Below are positions 8,575-17,746 of a stretch of 57,187 nt of DNA, piece by piece. Origin of the DNA: an uncultured Coriobacteriia bacterium (GTDB taxonomy: Bacteria > Actinomycetota > Coriobacteriia > Coriobacteriales > QAMH01); the NCBI GenBank assembly GCA_948466335.1, contig CAOKAE010000010.1, positions 1 through 57,187 of the forward strand, in the 5' to 3' direction. The notes beneath the pieces are model-generated. The model worked only from the letters and a program-made list of their open reading frames with translations, made no database searches and was not told the origin of the DNA. The position numbers and the translations under genes are program-made. The first letter of the stretch is position 1. Each line of letters begins with the position of its first letter.

Positions 8575-9276
8575 CTAGTTTTTCAGCTCGACTTCGACGG
8601 GCTCGACGAAATAGGTCGTAACCGTGCCGATGAACTCGGCCGCATGCACGCTCGCGCGCTTCTTGTAGCCCACGCTGGTGTAGCACTCGTCAAAGGCATC
8701 CATGTCCTCGAACCAGAACTCGACCATGCCCTCGACCGGGAGCTTGTCGTAGTGGACCTCCTCGTCGCCAACGCACCTGTCGATGACGAGGTTCTGGTTG
8801 TAACCGCAGCAGCCACCCATGAGCTCGACCAAGATGGAGTGGATGTACCACCACTCGAAATGGAAGGTCATGGCATCGACCCCTTCGGCGCGATCGCAGA
8901 AGGAGACGCGCTTGATGATGTCGCGGTCCTTGAGATACGCGGGAACGAGCTTGTCGAACTTCCTCACCGTGATGAGCGCGGGTATGGGTTCGTCGACGAT
9001 GGGTTCGAGCGCCGCGGTCAGGACATCGCCCGAATGGGCGTAGCCCTCGAGCATGTCGCCATAGCTATCGAAGATCAGTTCGATGAAACCATCGATGTCG
9101 ATGCTACCGCGCGCGGCATGGGAGCGCTGCTGCTTGTCGGTCACGAAGTTGATCTCGCATTTGCGCAGCAGGGGCATGGCGGAAATGACATTGCTGACCT
9201 CCCCCATCATCACCGCACGGAACTGTTCCTCGGTAATTCCCTCCTTGCATTTGAGCAAGTTGATCCTCGAAATCAT
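8575..9276 (-). CDS. EthD-like two-domain protein (paralogue 2 of 3)
   Basis: A 233-residue paralogue of the proteins at 5632 and 17747. The first half starts MISRINLLKCKEGITEEQF. The second half starts near IKRVSFCDRAEGVDAMTF and includes FEWWYIHSILVELM, GYNQNLVIDRCVG and VEFWFEDMDAFDECY. The internal repetition suggests a fused dimeric alpha+beta barrel. No classical catalytic motif can be named. AAAGGA precedes ATG 9276. It is the first gene after a hairpin (9315-9368) that separates it from the MFS transporter gene, so its expression may be partly uncoupled from transport. Confidence 0.7.
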   Translation of the reverse strand: MISRINLLKCKEGITEEQFRAVMMGEVSNVISAMPLLRKCEINFVTDKQQRSHAARGSIDIDGFIELIFDSYGDMLEGYAHSGDVLTAALEPIVDEPIPALITVRKFDKLVPAYLKDRDIIKRVSFCDRAEGVDAMTFHFEWWYIHSILVELMGGCCGYNQNLVIDRCVGDEEVHYDKLPVEGMVEFWFEDMDAFDECYTSVGYKKRASVHAAEFIGTVTTYFVEPVEVELKN

Positions 9277-9314
9277 AGCTGCGTCCTTTCTCTAGGATGT
9301 GTCGTCCTTGCAAC

Positions 9315-9368
9315 AGGGGCGTGACCACGTTCCCTCGCCGAGTAGACGGGAATTCCGGTCACGCCCCT
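9315..9368 (-). terminator. Hairpin between transporter and EthD-SDR genes
   Basis: AGGGGCGTGACC (9315-9326) and GGTCACGCCCCT (9357-9368) form a perfect 12-bp stem with a 30-nt loop, in the 175-nt gap downstream of the MFS gene. Only a weak T tract follows on the minus strand. It may be a leaky terminator or an mRNA-stabilising hairpin that sets the transporter-to-enzyme ratio. Confidence 0.55.
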
Positions 9369-9451
9369 TTCGGGCAAACTTGTGGGCCGCGTACGCTGCG
9401 CACGCCTTGGTCCCACGAGCCATGGAGCGCGATCGCCTTCGATTGGGCGTC

Positions 9452-10714
9452 CTACTCCTCGGCGTTCTTCGCCTCCATCATGACCGCGTCGCGCGCCTTC
9501 ATCTTGTTGTAGATGGGCATGCCGATGGCAAGCAGGATGATGGCGATGATGCAGAGCACACCCAGGATGGGAAATGCCGTGCTGTAACTACCGGTCGTGG
9601 CAAGGGTGTTGGCGGAAAGCATGGGACCGATGACGGCGGCAAGCGCATAGCCCCAGTACATGAAGCCGTAGTTCTGGCCCATGTTGGCCGGACCGAAGGC
9701 GTCGCCGGTGAGCGAGGGCATGATGGCCATGATGCCGCCGAAGCACATGCCCAGGACGATGGACTCGATGATGAAGGGCATCATGGTGTCGGTGTTGCCG
9801 TAGAGGAACAGGTGGATCACGGCGGTGATGCCGATGACGATGAACAGCGTCTGGAAACGGCCGATCTTATCGGATAAGGTGCCGAAGCCAAAACGTCCCG
9901 CCGCATTGGCCACGGCGAAGATGCTGACCATCAAGGCACCCGTCGCGGCGTCCATGCCCGCTTGCGTCTGGCCAACGAGGGATGCGGTGCCCAACATGAA
10001 CACGCCCGTGCACGCGGTAAGCGCGAAGGTGATGACCATGATCCAGAACAGCGGGGTCTTCATCATCTCGGGAGTGGTGTAGCTCCTGCGGTTCTTGGCC
10101 TCCTCGTCCACGGGAGGATTCCACCCTTCGGGCTGATAATCCGCAGGCGGCAGGATGTAGCAGAGCCACGAGAAGATGAGGAACATGACGATGCTGAACG
10201 CGCCCACGACCATGAACGAGGGCATGGGGCCAATGGCCTGCACAATCATGTTGCCGGCCGGAGCCGTCCATAGTGGCCACAGGGCCATCGTGGCAAGGGA
10301 TATGCCGTTGACAAGGCCCTTCTTGTCCGGGAACCAACGAGTCGTCAGGGCAAGCGACGTATTGTAGATGATGCCGTCGGCAAAGCCGACGATGATGCCG
10401 AAGGTGATGAGCAGCATGATCGGGTCCGTGGAAAAGCCCGTGAGAATCCAGCCGATGCCGAAGACGATGCCGCTGACGAGTATGATCTTGTGGGCGGCGA
10501 ACTTACGCTGGAACCAGCCGCCGATGGGACCACCCGCAAAGCCAATGACGACGATGGCGAGCGTGTAGGCGAACGCCACAATCTGCGGCGACCAGCCGAA
10601 CTCCGCCATCATGGGCTTCTGAAAAATGCTGTAGCAATTCAATGATGCGGTAATCGCGCCGCACATTGCCGCGCCGACGAGAACGACCCAGCGCGATTTG
10701 GGTTTCATTGCCAT
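9452..10714 (-). CDS. MFS transporter, OFA (oxalate/formate antiporter-like) type
   Basis: A 420-residue major facilitator with about 12 transmembrane helices. It begins MAMKPKSRWVVLVGAAMCG and has the OFA-like features SIFQKPMMAEFGW, GGPIGGWFQRKFAAHKI and ALTTRWFPDKKGLVNGISL. The second half has GRFGFGTLSDKIGRF, the equivalent of the MFS loop motif. OFA-type carriers exchange small carboxylates, but many gut actinobacterial members are of unknown specificity. GGAGG lies 7 nt before ATG 10714; a longer open frame upstream lacks a binding site. It is the first gene of the 10.7-5.6 kb run, so uptake or efflux of the island's substrate is the likely job. Confidence 0.85.
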   Translation of the reverse strand: MAMKPKSRWVVLVGAAMCGAITASLNCYSIFQKPMMAEFGWSPQIVAFAYTLAIVVIGFAGGPIGGWFQRKFAAHKIILVSGIVFGIGWILTGFSTDPIMLLITFGIIVGFADGIIYNTSLALTTRWFPDKKGLVNGISLATMALWPLWTAPAGNMIVQAIGPMPSFMVVGAFSIVMFLIFSWLCYILPPADYQPEGWNPPVDEEAKNRRSYTTPEMMKTPLFWIMVITFALTACTGVFMLGTASLVGQTQAGMDAATGALMVSIFAVANAAGRFGFGTLSDKIGRFQTLFIVIGITAVIHLFLYGNTDTMMPFIIESIVLGMCFGGIMAIMPSLTGDAFGPANMGQNYGFMYWGYALAAVIGPMLSANTLATTGSYSTAFPILGVLCIIAIILLAIGMPIYNKMKARDAVMMEAKNAEE

Positions 10715-11075
10715 GTTCTTCCTCCAAAACTGTGCCTGAACACAATGTACATGCGAAAGGCTCCTCACCTTTCCCCAAGCGAAAACCCTCCTCCTTTCGA
10801 CCCGACGTGCGAACCGTTCCGTGCATGCAAGACTCCGACGTTGTAGCGAGCGTTGATGTGCCGGAACCTGCTGATGCCAAAAACCGGATGAAACCTTCAC
10901 CGCCATGTTGCGGTTTTGCCAAGGAACTGAATGAAACCGGCGGAAGCGATGATTCCTTCCGCCCTGGGGACATTTCCTCCCACGAGTTGCATGCTATGTG
11001 GGTTTGAAGATGACCTCAATAACGCACTTACAAGTAAGAAGCCGCCGCGTGGACGGGTACGGCGATGGAATGCGG
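10715..11075. other. 361-nt non-coding leader region before the MFS gene
   Basis: No credible gene is seen here. It contains a shared operator-like motif (11019-11038) and a perfect 8-bp stem GGCGGAAG/CTTCCGCC (10939-10963). A long leader then runs to a strong GGAGG site at the MFS start. If transcription starts near the motif, the mRNA has a leader of about 250-300 nt, which leaves room for post-transcriptional control. Confidence 0.5.
11019..11038 (+). promoter_or_regulatory. Shared operator-like motif, site A
   Basis: CAATAACGCACTTACAAGTAAG ends in the perfect inverted repeat CTTAC-AA-GTAAG. Closely similar sequences occur before the MHS transporter (14090-14130) and between the EthD and OYE genes (18521-18540), all within this island. 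It is a candidate binding site for the HxlR regulator encoded at 16372-16860. Confidence 0.55.
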
Positions 11076-12473
11076 TCATAGGAACCCAAGCCCCCTCATG
11101 GTCATGACGAAGGCGATGAGGGCGACGGAGGCGACAATCGCATAAAGCCCATTCCACCGGAGGCTCGCCTCCACGAAGGACACCTCCACCATGTCCGCGA
11201 CGGCAATGACGTTTGCCGAAGCCGGGCATATCGTGTTGCCCAACGCCCAGCTCATCGACAAGACGAGCGCAAGGTACGCGACCGAAATCCCGCAGAGCGC
11301 CGGATCGACGGCACCCCCTATGACGGCCGTGGCCACGATGGGATGGATTCCCGCCGCGCAGGTGAGCAAGACGATGGCGACGATGGCGACGGTCAACAGC
11401 AACGTGCTTTGCCCGGTGGTGAGCATGAGGGTTTGCGCGATGACGTTACCGATGCCCGAATAGCCGATGCTCTGGGCGAGCATGCCCGCCCCCACGAAGA
11501 GGACGACCTGGTTCTTGGCGCCGGGAAGCTTCTTCTCGAAATACGTTGCCTTGAGTTCCCTGCGGTATTGGGGCAATCGCCCTATGACGAACATCCAAAT
11601 GAGGGGCCACACCACGGAGGCCATGGCGACGACGATGATGGCGGAGAGGGCGAACATCTGGGAGACCACGGCGATGGATGCTATGAGGAGCACGGAGAAG
11701 ATGGCCAGTTCCGCCATCTTGGCCTTGTCGATGCTCCCCGGCATCTCCTCGGCCGCGTCCGCGTCATCGCGTGCCACGGGAGCACCCTTGCCTTGCCTGC
11801 CCGCAAGAACCGTCATCAGGATGCCGACGCCTTCCGCGATGATGGCGCAGGCAATCGCGCAGGGGGCAAAGCTCGTCCAATCCGCACCCGTCACGGAAAC
11901 GACCAAGGCGATGGTCGCCGACGTGGGCGCCCATATCATGCACGTGACGAACCCACGCGCAAGCGCCGTCCCCAGAAGCCTCTTGTCACCGGCCAGTCGA
12001 CTCTCTCGCGATATCTCGAACGTGAGCGGCACCGCCGCGATGCTTATGAGCGCACCGACCACGGCCGCCATCGCGCTTACGAGCGAGTAGTACCCTCCCC
12101 TGGAGTTGGCACGTCGGGCGAACAACCCCCTCAGCGATTCCCTGTAACCCCCGTGCTGGACGGGTATGCCGATGAGCGGAATCAGAATGAACATGACGAT
12201 GAGGTCGGCGTTCTTGCGCAGCGCACGCACCCATTCCTCCACCGGCGCCTGGGTATAGAGCAGCAGGGCGACGCTTACGGCGATGAGGATGACGCCGATG
12301 AGCCGCGAGGAACCCGTCGAGACAAAGACGCTCATCGCGAGCACCACGACCATGAGAACGATGCACACGTCGTCGAGGAGCGCGGAGCGCAGAAAGACGT
12401 TGACGACATAGCACACGGCGAAGCACAGGGTAACGGCGCTACGCACGGTACGCATGGCGGTGGACTCCCTCAT
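11076..12473 (-). CDS. IT-superfamily (citrate/dicarboxylate-type) membrane transporter
   Basis: A 465-residue polytopic protein with roughly 11-12 membrane helices in two halves joined by a hydrophilic loop (VARDDADAAEEMPGSIDKAK, about residues 230-250). The second half contains a GAGMLAQSIGYSGIGNVIAQ stretch and a CPASANVIAVADM motif, which recall the re-entrant loops of ion-transporter-superfamily carriers. A strong GGAGGGGAGG site lies 8 nt before ATG 12473 and decides the start; a longer frame reaches 12545. It follows the MHS transporter in the same direction with a hairpin between them. The substrate is likely an organic anion. Confidence 0.7.
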   Translation of the reverse strand: MRESTAMRTVRSAVTLCFAVCYVVNVFLRSALLDDVCIVLMVVVLAMSVFVSTGSSRLIGVILIAVSVALLLYTQAPVEEWVRALRKNADLIVMFILIPLIGIPVQHGGYRESLRGLFARRANSRGGYYSLVSAMAAVVGALISIAAVPLTFEISRESRLAGDKRLLGTALARGFVTCMIWAPTSATIALVVSVTGADWTSFAPCAIACAIIAEGVGILMTVLAGRQGKGAPVARDDADAAEEMPGSIDKAKMAELAIFSVLLIASIAVVSQMFALSAIIVVAMASVVWPLIWMFVIGRLPQYRRELKATYFEKKLPGAKNQVVLFVGAGMLAQSIGYSGIGNVIAQTLMLTTGQSTLLLTVAIVAIVLLTCAAGIHPIVATAVIGGAVDPALCGISVAYLALVLSMSWALGNTICPASANVIAVADMVEVSFVEASLRWNGLYAIVASVALIAFVMTMRGLGFL

Positions 12474-12514
12474 CGAACGTACCTCCCCTCCGAAAAGCCA
12501 ATCGAGAAACATGC

Positions 12515-12543
12515 GGGCGCAGGAGGAAACACCCCCTGCGCCC
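12515..12543 (-). terminator. Intercistronic hairpin
   Basis: GGGCGCAG (12515-12522) and CTGCGCCC (12536-12543) form a perfect 8-bp GC stem between the MHS transporter stop and the ribosome binding site of the IT-type transporter. Followed on the minus strand by a short T-containing tract, it could be a partial terminator or attenuator between the two transporter genes. Confidence 0.5.
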
Positions 12544-12577
12544 ATGACGATGCGAAACGAAACGACGCGTCGCGAAG

Positions 12578-13897
12578 CTAGCTGTTAACCGGCGTGCCAT
12601 CCTTGCGATAGAAGCGCTTCATGAGGAAGATCGCGACCACGATCGAGACGACGTCGGCGGCGATGATGAAGAACGCCAGCGAGATCGCGCTTCCCGTCCC
12701 GGCGATGATCGCCGTGGCGATGGCCGGGGCCATGCCACCGAAGACCGCGGCGGCGAGGTTGTAGGCAAGGCCGACGCCGCTGTTGCGCGTCTCGGTGGGA
12801 TACACCTCGGATGCCGCCGTCGCCACGGCCACCGCGTTGAGCGACTGGAAGGGCAGCAGACATGCCAGGGCGCAGATCATGATCATCACGGCATGGCCGT
12901 TGATGACGGCCCAGAAAACCGGATAGGCGAGCACGATGAATCCCAAACATGCGATGATGACGGACTTCCTGCGCCCGAACTTGTCCGCGAACATGCCCGC
13001 AAACGGACACAGGACCAAGTACACGGCGACCACGGCCGTGTTGACGATGAAGCCCTCGAGCATGGTTCCACCGACGAACTCCTTGATGTAGGTGGGCAGG
13101 TAGGTCACCAGCAGGTAGTAGGAGACACTGGTACCGGCGAGAAGGCCTATGTTGGTGATCATCGCGACCCAATGCTTCTTGAAGAGGACCCTCACGGGAG
13201 TGTGCTCCTCCTCGGCAGCCGTCTTCTGCTGCTTCATCTTCTCGAACTCGGGAGGCTCGGGCACGCTCTTGCGCAGGTAGACGCCATAGATGGCGACGAG
13301 GATGCCGATGAGGAACGGAATGCGCCAACCCCAGGCGTAGAGATCGGGCTGGGACAGGGTCGAGGTGCAGATCAGACCGGTGATGGAACCGATGAGCATG
13401 CCGACGCCGACGCTGAACGGCTGCCAGCTCACGAGGAACGAGGTGTTCTTTCCGTTATTGAACTCGGAGATGAACGTGAGGGCGGAGCCGAACTCACCGC
13501 CGGTTGCCAGACCCTGCAGCAAGCGCAGGATCGTGAGCAGGATGGGCGCCAGGATTCCTATCTGCTCGTATGTTGGCAGGCAGCCCATGAGCATGGTGCA
13601 TATGCCTATGGCCATGATGGTGAGCGTGAGCGACTTCACGCGTCCGTGCTTGTCCGCGTAGGCTCCCATGATGAGACCGCCGATGGGACGCACCACGAAG
13701 CCGACGCCAAACACCATGAAGCTCATCAGGATGCCGACGATGGGATCTTCGGACGTGAAGAATTCCGCGGAGATGACGACCGCGAAATAGCCGTACAGGC
13801 CATAGTCATACCATTCCAGGACGTTGCCCAGGCATCCGGAAAGTATCGATTTGAAAAGCGATGCGTTCTTCTGGGCGGGTTGTACCTCACGTGCCAT
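12578..13897 (-). CDS. MFS transporter, metabolite:H+ symporter (MHS) family
   Basis: A 439-residue 12-helix MFS protein. MHS signatures are LGNVLEWYDYGLYGYFAVVI (about residues 23-42), FVVRPIGGLIMGAYADKHGR (loop 2-3) and LRLLQGLATGGEFGSALTFI. The second half carries MFADKFGRRKSV. The family includes ProP, KgtP and shikimate carriers that import carboxylates and compatible solutes with protons. AGGGGAG stands before ATG 13897, shorter than the maximal frame. A long leader carries two copies of the island's operator-like motif. Substrate unassigned. Confidence 0.88.
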   Translation of the reverse strand: MAREVQPAQKNASLFKSILSGCLGNVLEWYDYGLYGYFAVVISAEFFTSEDPIVGILMSFMVFGVGFVVRPIGGLIMGAYADKHGRVKSLTLTIMAIGICTMLMGCLPTYEQIGILAPILLTILRLLQGLATGGEFGSALTFISEFNNGKNTSFLVSWQPFSVGVGMLIGSITGLICTSTLSQPDLYAWGWRIPFLIGILVAIYGVYLRKSVPEPPEFEKMKQQKTAAEEEHTPVRVLFKKHWVAMITNIGLLAGTSVSYYLLVTYLPTYIKEFVGGTMLEGFIVNTAVVAVYLVLCPFAGMFADKFGRRKSVIIACLGFIVLAYPVFWAVINGHAVMIMICALACLLPFQSLNAVAVATAASEVYPTETRNSGVGLAYNLAAAVFGGMAPAIATAIIAGTGSAISLAFFIIAADVVSIVVAIFLMKRFYRKDGTPVNS

Positions 13898-14193
13898 ACC
13901 GCTCCCCTTTCGCGAAGATCTCCATGCGCCCCGGAAACCGTCCGTCCCCCATGGGAGAACCGAATATCGCGAAGCGCCTTCCACCTGCACCTATGCCTGC
14001 ACGGAATATCGCGGCAAATATGACCAAGCTGCAGGAATAACCCATGTATCTCCTCTATGGAAAATGGTATGACCGGCGGGAATAACGCTCAATAACGCAC
14101 AAATAAGTTAGCGCTCACCAAAAAGTAAGGTGTCGGAGGAAAAGGCGTCCCGATTCGTCCGGGCGAGACGCCTTTCCAGCGCGCGTCGGACAA
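13898..14193. other. 296-nt regulatory gap before the MHS transporter
   Basis: There is no gene here. The gap holds two operator-like copies (14090-14130). It also holds a 10-bp direct repeat GAATATCGCG, at about 13962 and 14003, between those copies and the MHS start. Upstream it touches the end of the OYE gene, so this is where the transporter pair gains its own promoter. Confidence 0.5.
14090..14130 (+). promoter_or_regulatory. Shared operator-like motif, sites C1 and C2
   Basis: CAATAACGCACAAATAAG begins at 14090 and matches site A over its first 11 bases. A second copy, GCTCACCAAAAAGTAAGG (14113-14130), follows about 23 nt later. The tandem arrangement suggests cooperative binding upstream of the MHS transporter gene. 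Confidence 0.5.
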
Positions 14194-16254
14194 TCAGACT
14201 TCACAGGCCGCCTTTCTGCCATCGGCAATGGCATGTTTGACGAAGGAGTTGTCACCTCCCAACGTGGAGCCTATCTCCACGACCTCGATACCCGTGCCCT
14301 TGAGCTCGTCGAAGAACGCGCCATCGCGCCTTTCGGGGAGCATGACGAGCATGCTATCGCAGGCAAAGGCGCGCTCCTTGCCGTCCACCTCCGCGATGAC
14401 GAGGCCCTTGCGAATCTCCTTGCACGTGGCATTGCGCACGACCTCGACGCCGTGGTCCTCGAACCAGGGCTCCAGACGCACCTTGTAGGGAACGGGAACC
14501 AATCCGCCGATGTCATCGTCTTCCGCAAGCAGAGTGACCTCCTTGCCGCAATGGGCCATGAACGTCGCGCACTGGGCTCCCTCGGCACCGGCGCCCAAGA
14601 CGACTATGCGCTTGCCCACGGGCATGAAATGCCTGCTCGCCTTGTGGATGAACTCGGGGCTGAAGAACCTGAGGGGAAGTTTCGCGAGCTTCGAGAGGCC
14701 CGGAATGGTGTACACCTTGCCGCCATCGATGCCGGGAATGTCGGGGACCAGGTACGGCGAGCTGTTGGCGAGCATGACCACGTCGGGCATCTCGCGCCTG
14801 ACGAGCTCGGCCGTGACCTCCTCGTTGAGATGCACCCGCACGTCGGACTTGCTCACCATGGTCGTAAGGTAGTCGTAGATGGGCATGATGTCCTCGACCT
14901 TGCTGCCCTTGATCATCGAGGCCAGCTTGAGCCTGCCGCCCAGCTCGCCGGATTTCTCGTACAGGTCGACCTCGTGGCCACGGGCGGCCGCGTCAATGGC
15001 CGCCTGCATGCCGGCAGGGCCTCCGCCGACGACCATGACCTTTCTCTTCCTTTCGGCAGGCGTGAGCGCGAGCTCCCCTTCGCGCCCGAGCGCCGGGTTC
15101 ACGCGACAGATACGCGGGGAGACGAGCGGGTCCTGGCACGACCCGCAACGGTTGCAGCGGCGAATCTCGTCGATGCGCCCTTCCCGCACCTTGTTGGGAA
15201 ACTCGGGGTCCGCCCACAGGTAGCGGCCGAAGCCGATGATGTCGGCATAGCCTTCCTCGAGGGCACGTTCGCCTTTCACCTCGTCCATGCGCCCGACGCA
15301 CACGACGGGCACCTTGACGGCATCCCTGATGTACTTGGCCGCCGGCAGCAAAAGGCCCATGCCCTCGAAGTCCTTCATGTACGGACGCATATGGGGCTCC
15401 GGGTCGGGATAGGGGAAGTAGTCCGGGACGAAGCGGAACGGGAGCTCGCCGTAGCCGTAACCGGTCACGCTTATGTATTGATAGCCAATCATCTCGAGCG
15501 CGATGGCGGTGTCACGTGCCATATCGGGCGTGATGCCGTTATCGCCCGTCAAAGGCGAGAACTCGATGCCGTTGATGCGCGTTCCGATGAGGAAGTCCGG
15601 GCCGCACGCCTCGCGAATCATCTGGTAGAGCTCCGCCATGACACGGGTGCGGTTGGCGACGTTCTCGAAGGCGTACTCGTCATCGCGCTTGTTCCAGATG
15701 GGGCTGAGGAAGCTGTTGAGCAGGTATCCATGGGCCGCATGCACCTCGACGCCATCAAAGCCCGCCTTCTTCATGCGCACGGCACCTTCGACGATGAGCT
15801 TTTCCTTCTCGTGAATCTCCTCGACCGAGAGCCCGCGCGTCGCACGCCCCTCGGGTTCGGGAATGGGAAGGTCCTCGGTTTCGATCGTGGACGAGCTGAA
15901 GGGGCGACCCTCGCCGAGCACGGCCGCCGAAGGGCCGCCGTGATGGAGCTGGCCGATGATGTAGCAATCGTGGCGATGCACCGCCTCCGCAAGTTCGGTC
16001 AGACCCGGGATGAACTTGTCATCCCAGACGTTGCAGTAGCGTCCCGGCATGTCATCCCACATGACGCCGCCGATGACCACGGCTGCCGCACCGCCTGCGG
16101 CAATGCTCTCGTACAGGCCGATTGCCGCACTGCCATCGGCGGTGCCATCGTCGTTCCAGCGAAACGTCGATTGCCCCGTCTTCATGATGCGGTTCTTGAA
16201 GGTGATTTTCGGGGTGACCTCCAAAGGAGACATGAGTTTTTCGAAACTGCCCAT
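14194..16254 (-). CDS. OYE-type NAD(P)H:flavin enoate reductase with Fe-S and FAD domains (reductase 1)
   Basis: A 686-residue enzyme of the 2,4-dienoyl-CoA reductase/BaiCD/BaiH architecture. The N-terminal FMN TIM barrel (about 1-360) has GQLHHGGP and VHAAHGYLLNSFLSPIWN (His172, His175). The Fe-S cysteines are at 367, 370, 373 and 383 (CNRCGSC...C). Spacing after the second Cys is shorter than the usual CxxCxxxC. An FAD/NAD Rossmann pair follows (VVGGGPAGMQAA near 408; VVLGAGAEGAQC). It should transfer hydride electrons to an activated C=C bond. ATG 16254 follows AGAGAGG; the longer frame is rejected. It lies downstream of EthD, SDR and HxlR genes. It is a close paralogue of the enzyme at 18698. 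The substrate is unknown. Confidence 0.9.
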   Translation of the reverse strand: MGSFEKLMSPLEVTPKITFKNRIMKTGQSTFRWNDDGTADGSAAIGLYESIAAGGAAAVVIGGVMWDDMPGRYCNVWDDKFIPGLTELAEAVHRHDCYIIGQLHHGGPSAAVLGEGRPFSSSTIETEDLPIPEPEGRATRGLSVEEIHEKEKLIVEGAVRMKKAGFDGVEVHAAHGYLLNSFLSPIWNKRDDEYAFENVANRTRVMAELYQMIREACGPDFLIGTRINGIEFSPLTGDNGITPDMARDTAIALEMIGYQYISVTGYGYGELPFRFVPDYFPYPDPEPHMRPYMKDFEGMGLLLPAAKYIRDAVKVPVVCVGRMDEVKGERALEEGYADIIGFGRYLWADPEFPNKVREGRIDEIRRCNRCGSCQDPLVSPRICRVNPALGREGELALTPAERKRKVMVVGGGPAGMQAAIDAAARGHEVDLYEKSGELGGRLKLASMIKGSKVEDIMPIYDYLTTMVSKSDVRVHLNEEVTAELVRREMPDVVMLANSSPYLVPDIPGIDGGKVYTIPGLSKLAKLPLRFFSPEFIHKASRHFMPVGKRIVVLGAGAEGAQCATFMAHCGKEVTLLAEDDDIGGLVPVPYKVRLEPWFEDHGVEVVRNATCKEIRKGLVIAEVDGKERAFACDSMLVMLPERRDGAFFDELKGTGIEVVEIGSTLGGDNSFVKHAIADGRKAACEV

Positions 16255-16371
16255 GAATCGGTACCTCTCTCTATCGCGGGTCGGCCCGCATTTGAATCGA
16301 AGGTTGCTTTCATTGCGGCACGCGCAAAACGCGTTGCCTTGTCCATGCATAGATGCGTGATGTATGTCGGG

Positions 16372-16860
16372 CTATTGCGCCGTGTCGTCCTCGTCGTAGG
16401 TGGAATCGAAGTGCCAGATGTACTTCTCGTGGGGAGAGCGCTGATGTTCGTCATCGTTGATGCCGTACTCGAGTTTGCCCTCGTTGATGACGCCCTTCGT
16501 GCGCTTGAGCGCATCGACGGAGAAATCGCAGTGCACGACTCCCCAATCGCGGATGAGGTACAGGAGATTCGCGAGGCTGATGCCCTTGGTCGTGAGGAAG
16601 TAATCGACCCACAGGGGTTTTTCCTCCACGACGAGGCGCTCGACTATCCCCTCCTCCTCAAGCTCGTTGAGATGCTGGCTGAACATCTTGTCCGAAATCT
16701 TGTAGGGAATGATCTTCTTGAGCTCGCCGTAACGGGCGCGCCTGTCAGGTTGCAAGCTCAGATACCAGATGATGAAGGGCTTCCACTTGCCGCCCAGTAT
16801 CTTCGAGAGAACCTGAGTCAACATGCAAGAGGTGAGCCTGTCAATGCTGCTAGCCGTCAT
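16372..16860 (-). CDS. HxlR-family winged-helix regulator
   Basis: A 162-residue HxlR-type regulator. Characteristic elements are LGGKWKPFIIWYL (about residues 22-34), RRARYGELKKIIPYKISDKM, a recognition helix in FSQHLNELEEEGIVERLV, and the wing KPLWVDYFLTTKG. The C-terminal 50 residues are acidic and unusual in length. HxlR proteins act as dimers and often sense electrophiles, aldehydes or pathway intermediates. Set between an SDR and an OYE gene, it is the only DNA-binding regulator in the island. It is therefore the natural candidate to bind the CGCACTTA..AAGTAAG motifs. Cys12 and Cys111 are candidate redox residues, but this is speculative. Confidence 0.87.
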   Translation of the reverse strand: MTASSIDRLTSCMLTQVLSKILGGKWKPFIIWYLSLQPDRRARYGELKKIIPYKISDKMFSQHLNELEEEGIVERLVVEEKPLWVDYFLTTKGISLANLLYLIRDWGVVHCDFSVDALKRTKGVINEGKLEYGINDDEHQRSPHEKYIWHFDSTYDEDDTAQ

Positions 16861-16886
16861 GATCGCCTCCTAGATGCGCCGCGGCG

Positions 16887-17642
16887 TCACAGGTGCTGTC
16901 CCCCGTCAATCCCGAACACCTCGCCGACGATGAACGACGCGTCGTCAGATGCGAGAAAGCACGCGATGGCGGCCATGTCCTCGGGCTCTCCCAGCCTCTT
17001 GGCGGGAATGCTCTCGACATAGCTCGCGTGAGCCTCCTCGTCACTCCATATCATCTCGGTGAACCGCGTCTTGGTAGTGCCCGGCGCGTACCCGTTCACC
17101 CGCACGCCAAAGGGTGCCAGCTCCTTCGCCCAGATCATCGTCATCTTCGTCAACGCGGCCTTGGAAGGTCCGTAGCCACCACCGTTGGGGAAGGTCTTGA
17201 TGGCGGCGTTCGAGCAAGTGTTGACGATGACGCCCGCGCCCTGCTCGACCATCTGACGGGCCACCGCCTGACCGACGTAGAAGGCGCCGAAGGTGTTAAC
17301 CTCGAACACCCTTCGAAACGCCTCGGGCGTGCACTTGAGCATGGAGTATTCGTCGGTGATGCTCTTCGTGTTGATGCCAGCGTTGTTCATGAGCACGTCG
17401 ATGCGGCCGAAGTGCCCGACGATGTCGAGAATTGCATCGGTGACCTGGTCACATGACGAGACGTCGCACGTCACGGCATACGTATCCGGATCGTCGCCGT
17501 AGATTGCGCGCAGGGCATCCCCGTCGATATCGACGACGGCGATCTTCGCGCCCTCGTCGAGCAGGCGTCTCGCTATGCCGGCCCCGATGCCAGACGCGGC
17601 CCCGGTGACGACGGCGACCTTGCCGGCAAATCGTTGTTCCAC
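16887..17642 (-). CDS. Short-chain dehydrogenase/reductase (SDR)
   Basis: A 251-residue classical SDR: TGAASGIG near residues 14-21, Asp at the end of beta-2 (VVDIDGD, favouring NAD), NNAG near 90, and a catalytic set in NTCSNAAIKTFPNGGGYGPSK. The C-terminal CFLASDDASFIVGEVFGIDGG is shared with the two SDRs at 6845 and 7614, and it is especially similar to the one at 6845. It is in one run with EthD paralogue 3 upstream and HxlR downstream. The likely role is oxidation or reduction of a hydroxyl/keto group on the substrate of the adjacent OYE reductase. Confidence 0.9.
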   Translation of the reverse strand: MEQRFAGKVAVVTGAASGIGAGIARRLLDEGAKIAVVDIDGDALRAIYGDDPDTYAVTCDVSSCDQVTDAILDIVGHFGRIDVLMNNAGINTKSITDEYSMLKCTPEAFRRVFEVNTFGAFYVGQAVARQMVEQGAGVIVNTCSNAAIKTFPNGGGYGPSKAALTKMTMIWAKELAPFGVRVNGYAPGTTKTRFTEMIWSDEEAHASYVESIPAKRLGEPEDMAAIACFLASDDASFIVGEVFGIDGGQHL

Positions 17643-17746
17643 TTGTGACTCCCCTCTTCGAACGGAATAGCAGCGGACCGGACTCCGCGAGTCCGGCCCA
17701 GAAGCCGTTACTTCAAACTGGATTGGTTGCCAAAGCGCGTGCCGTC

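Noticed and set aside
14233-17022. Open frame of 929 codons opposite the OYE-HxlR genes
   Set aside because: It runs antisense across three well-supported genes with ribosome binding sites and clear motifs. High GC content creates such long shadow frames. Its composition (His, Arg, Ala, Asp) is typical of an antisense reading.
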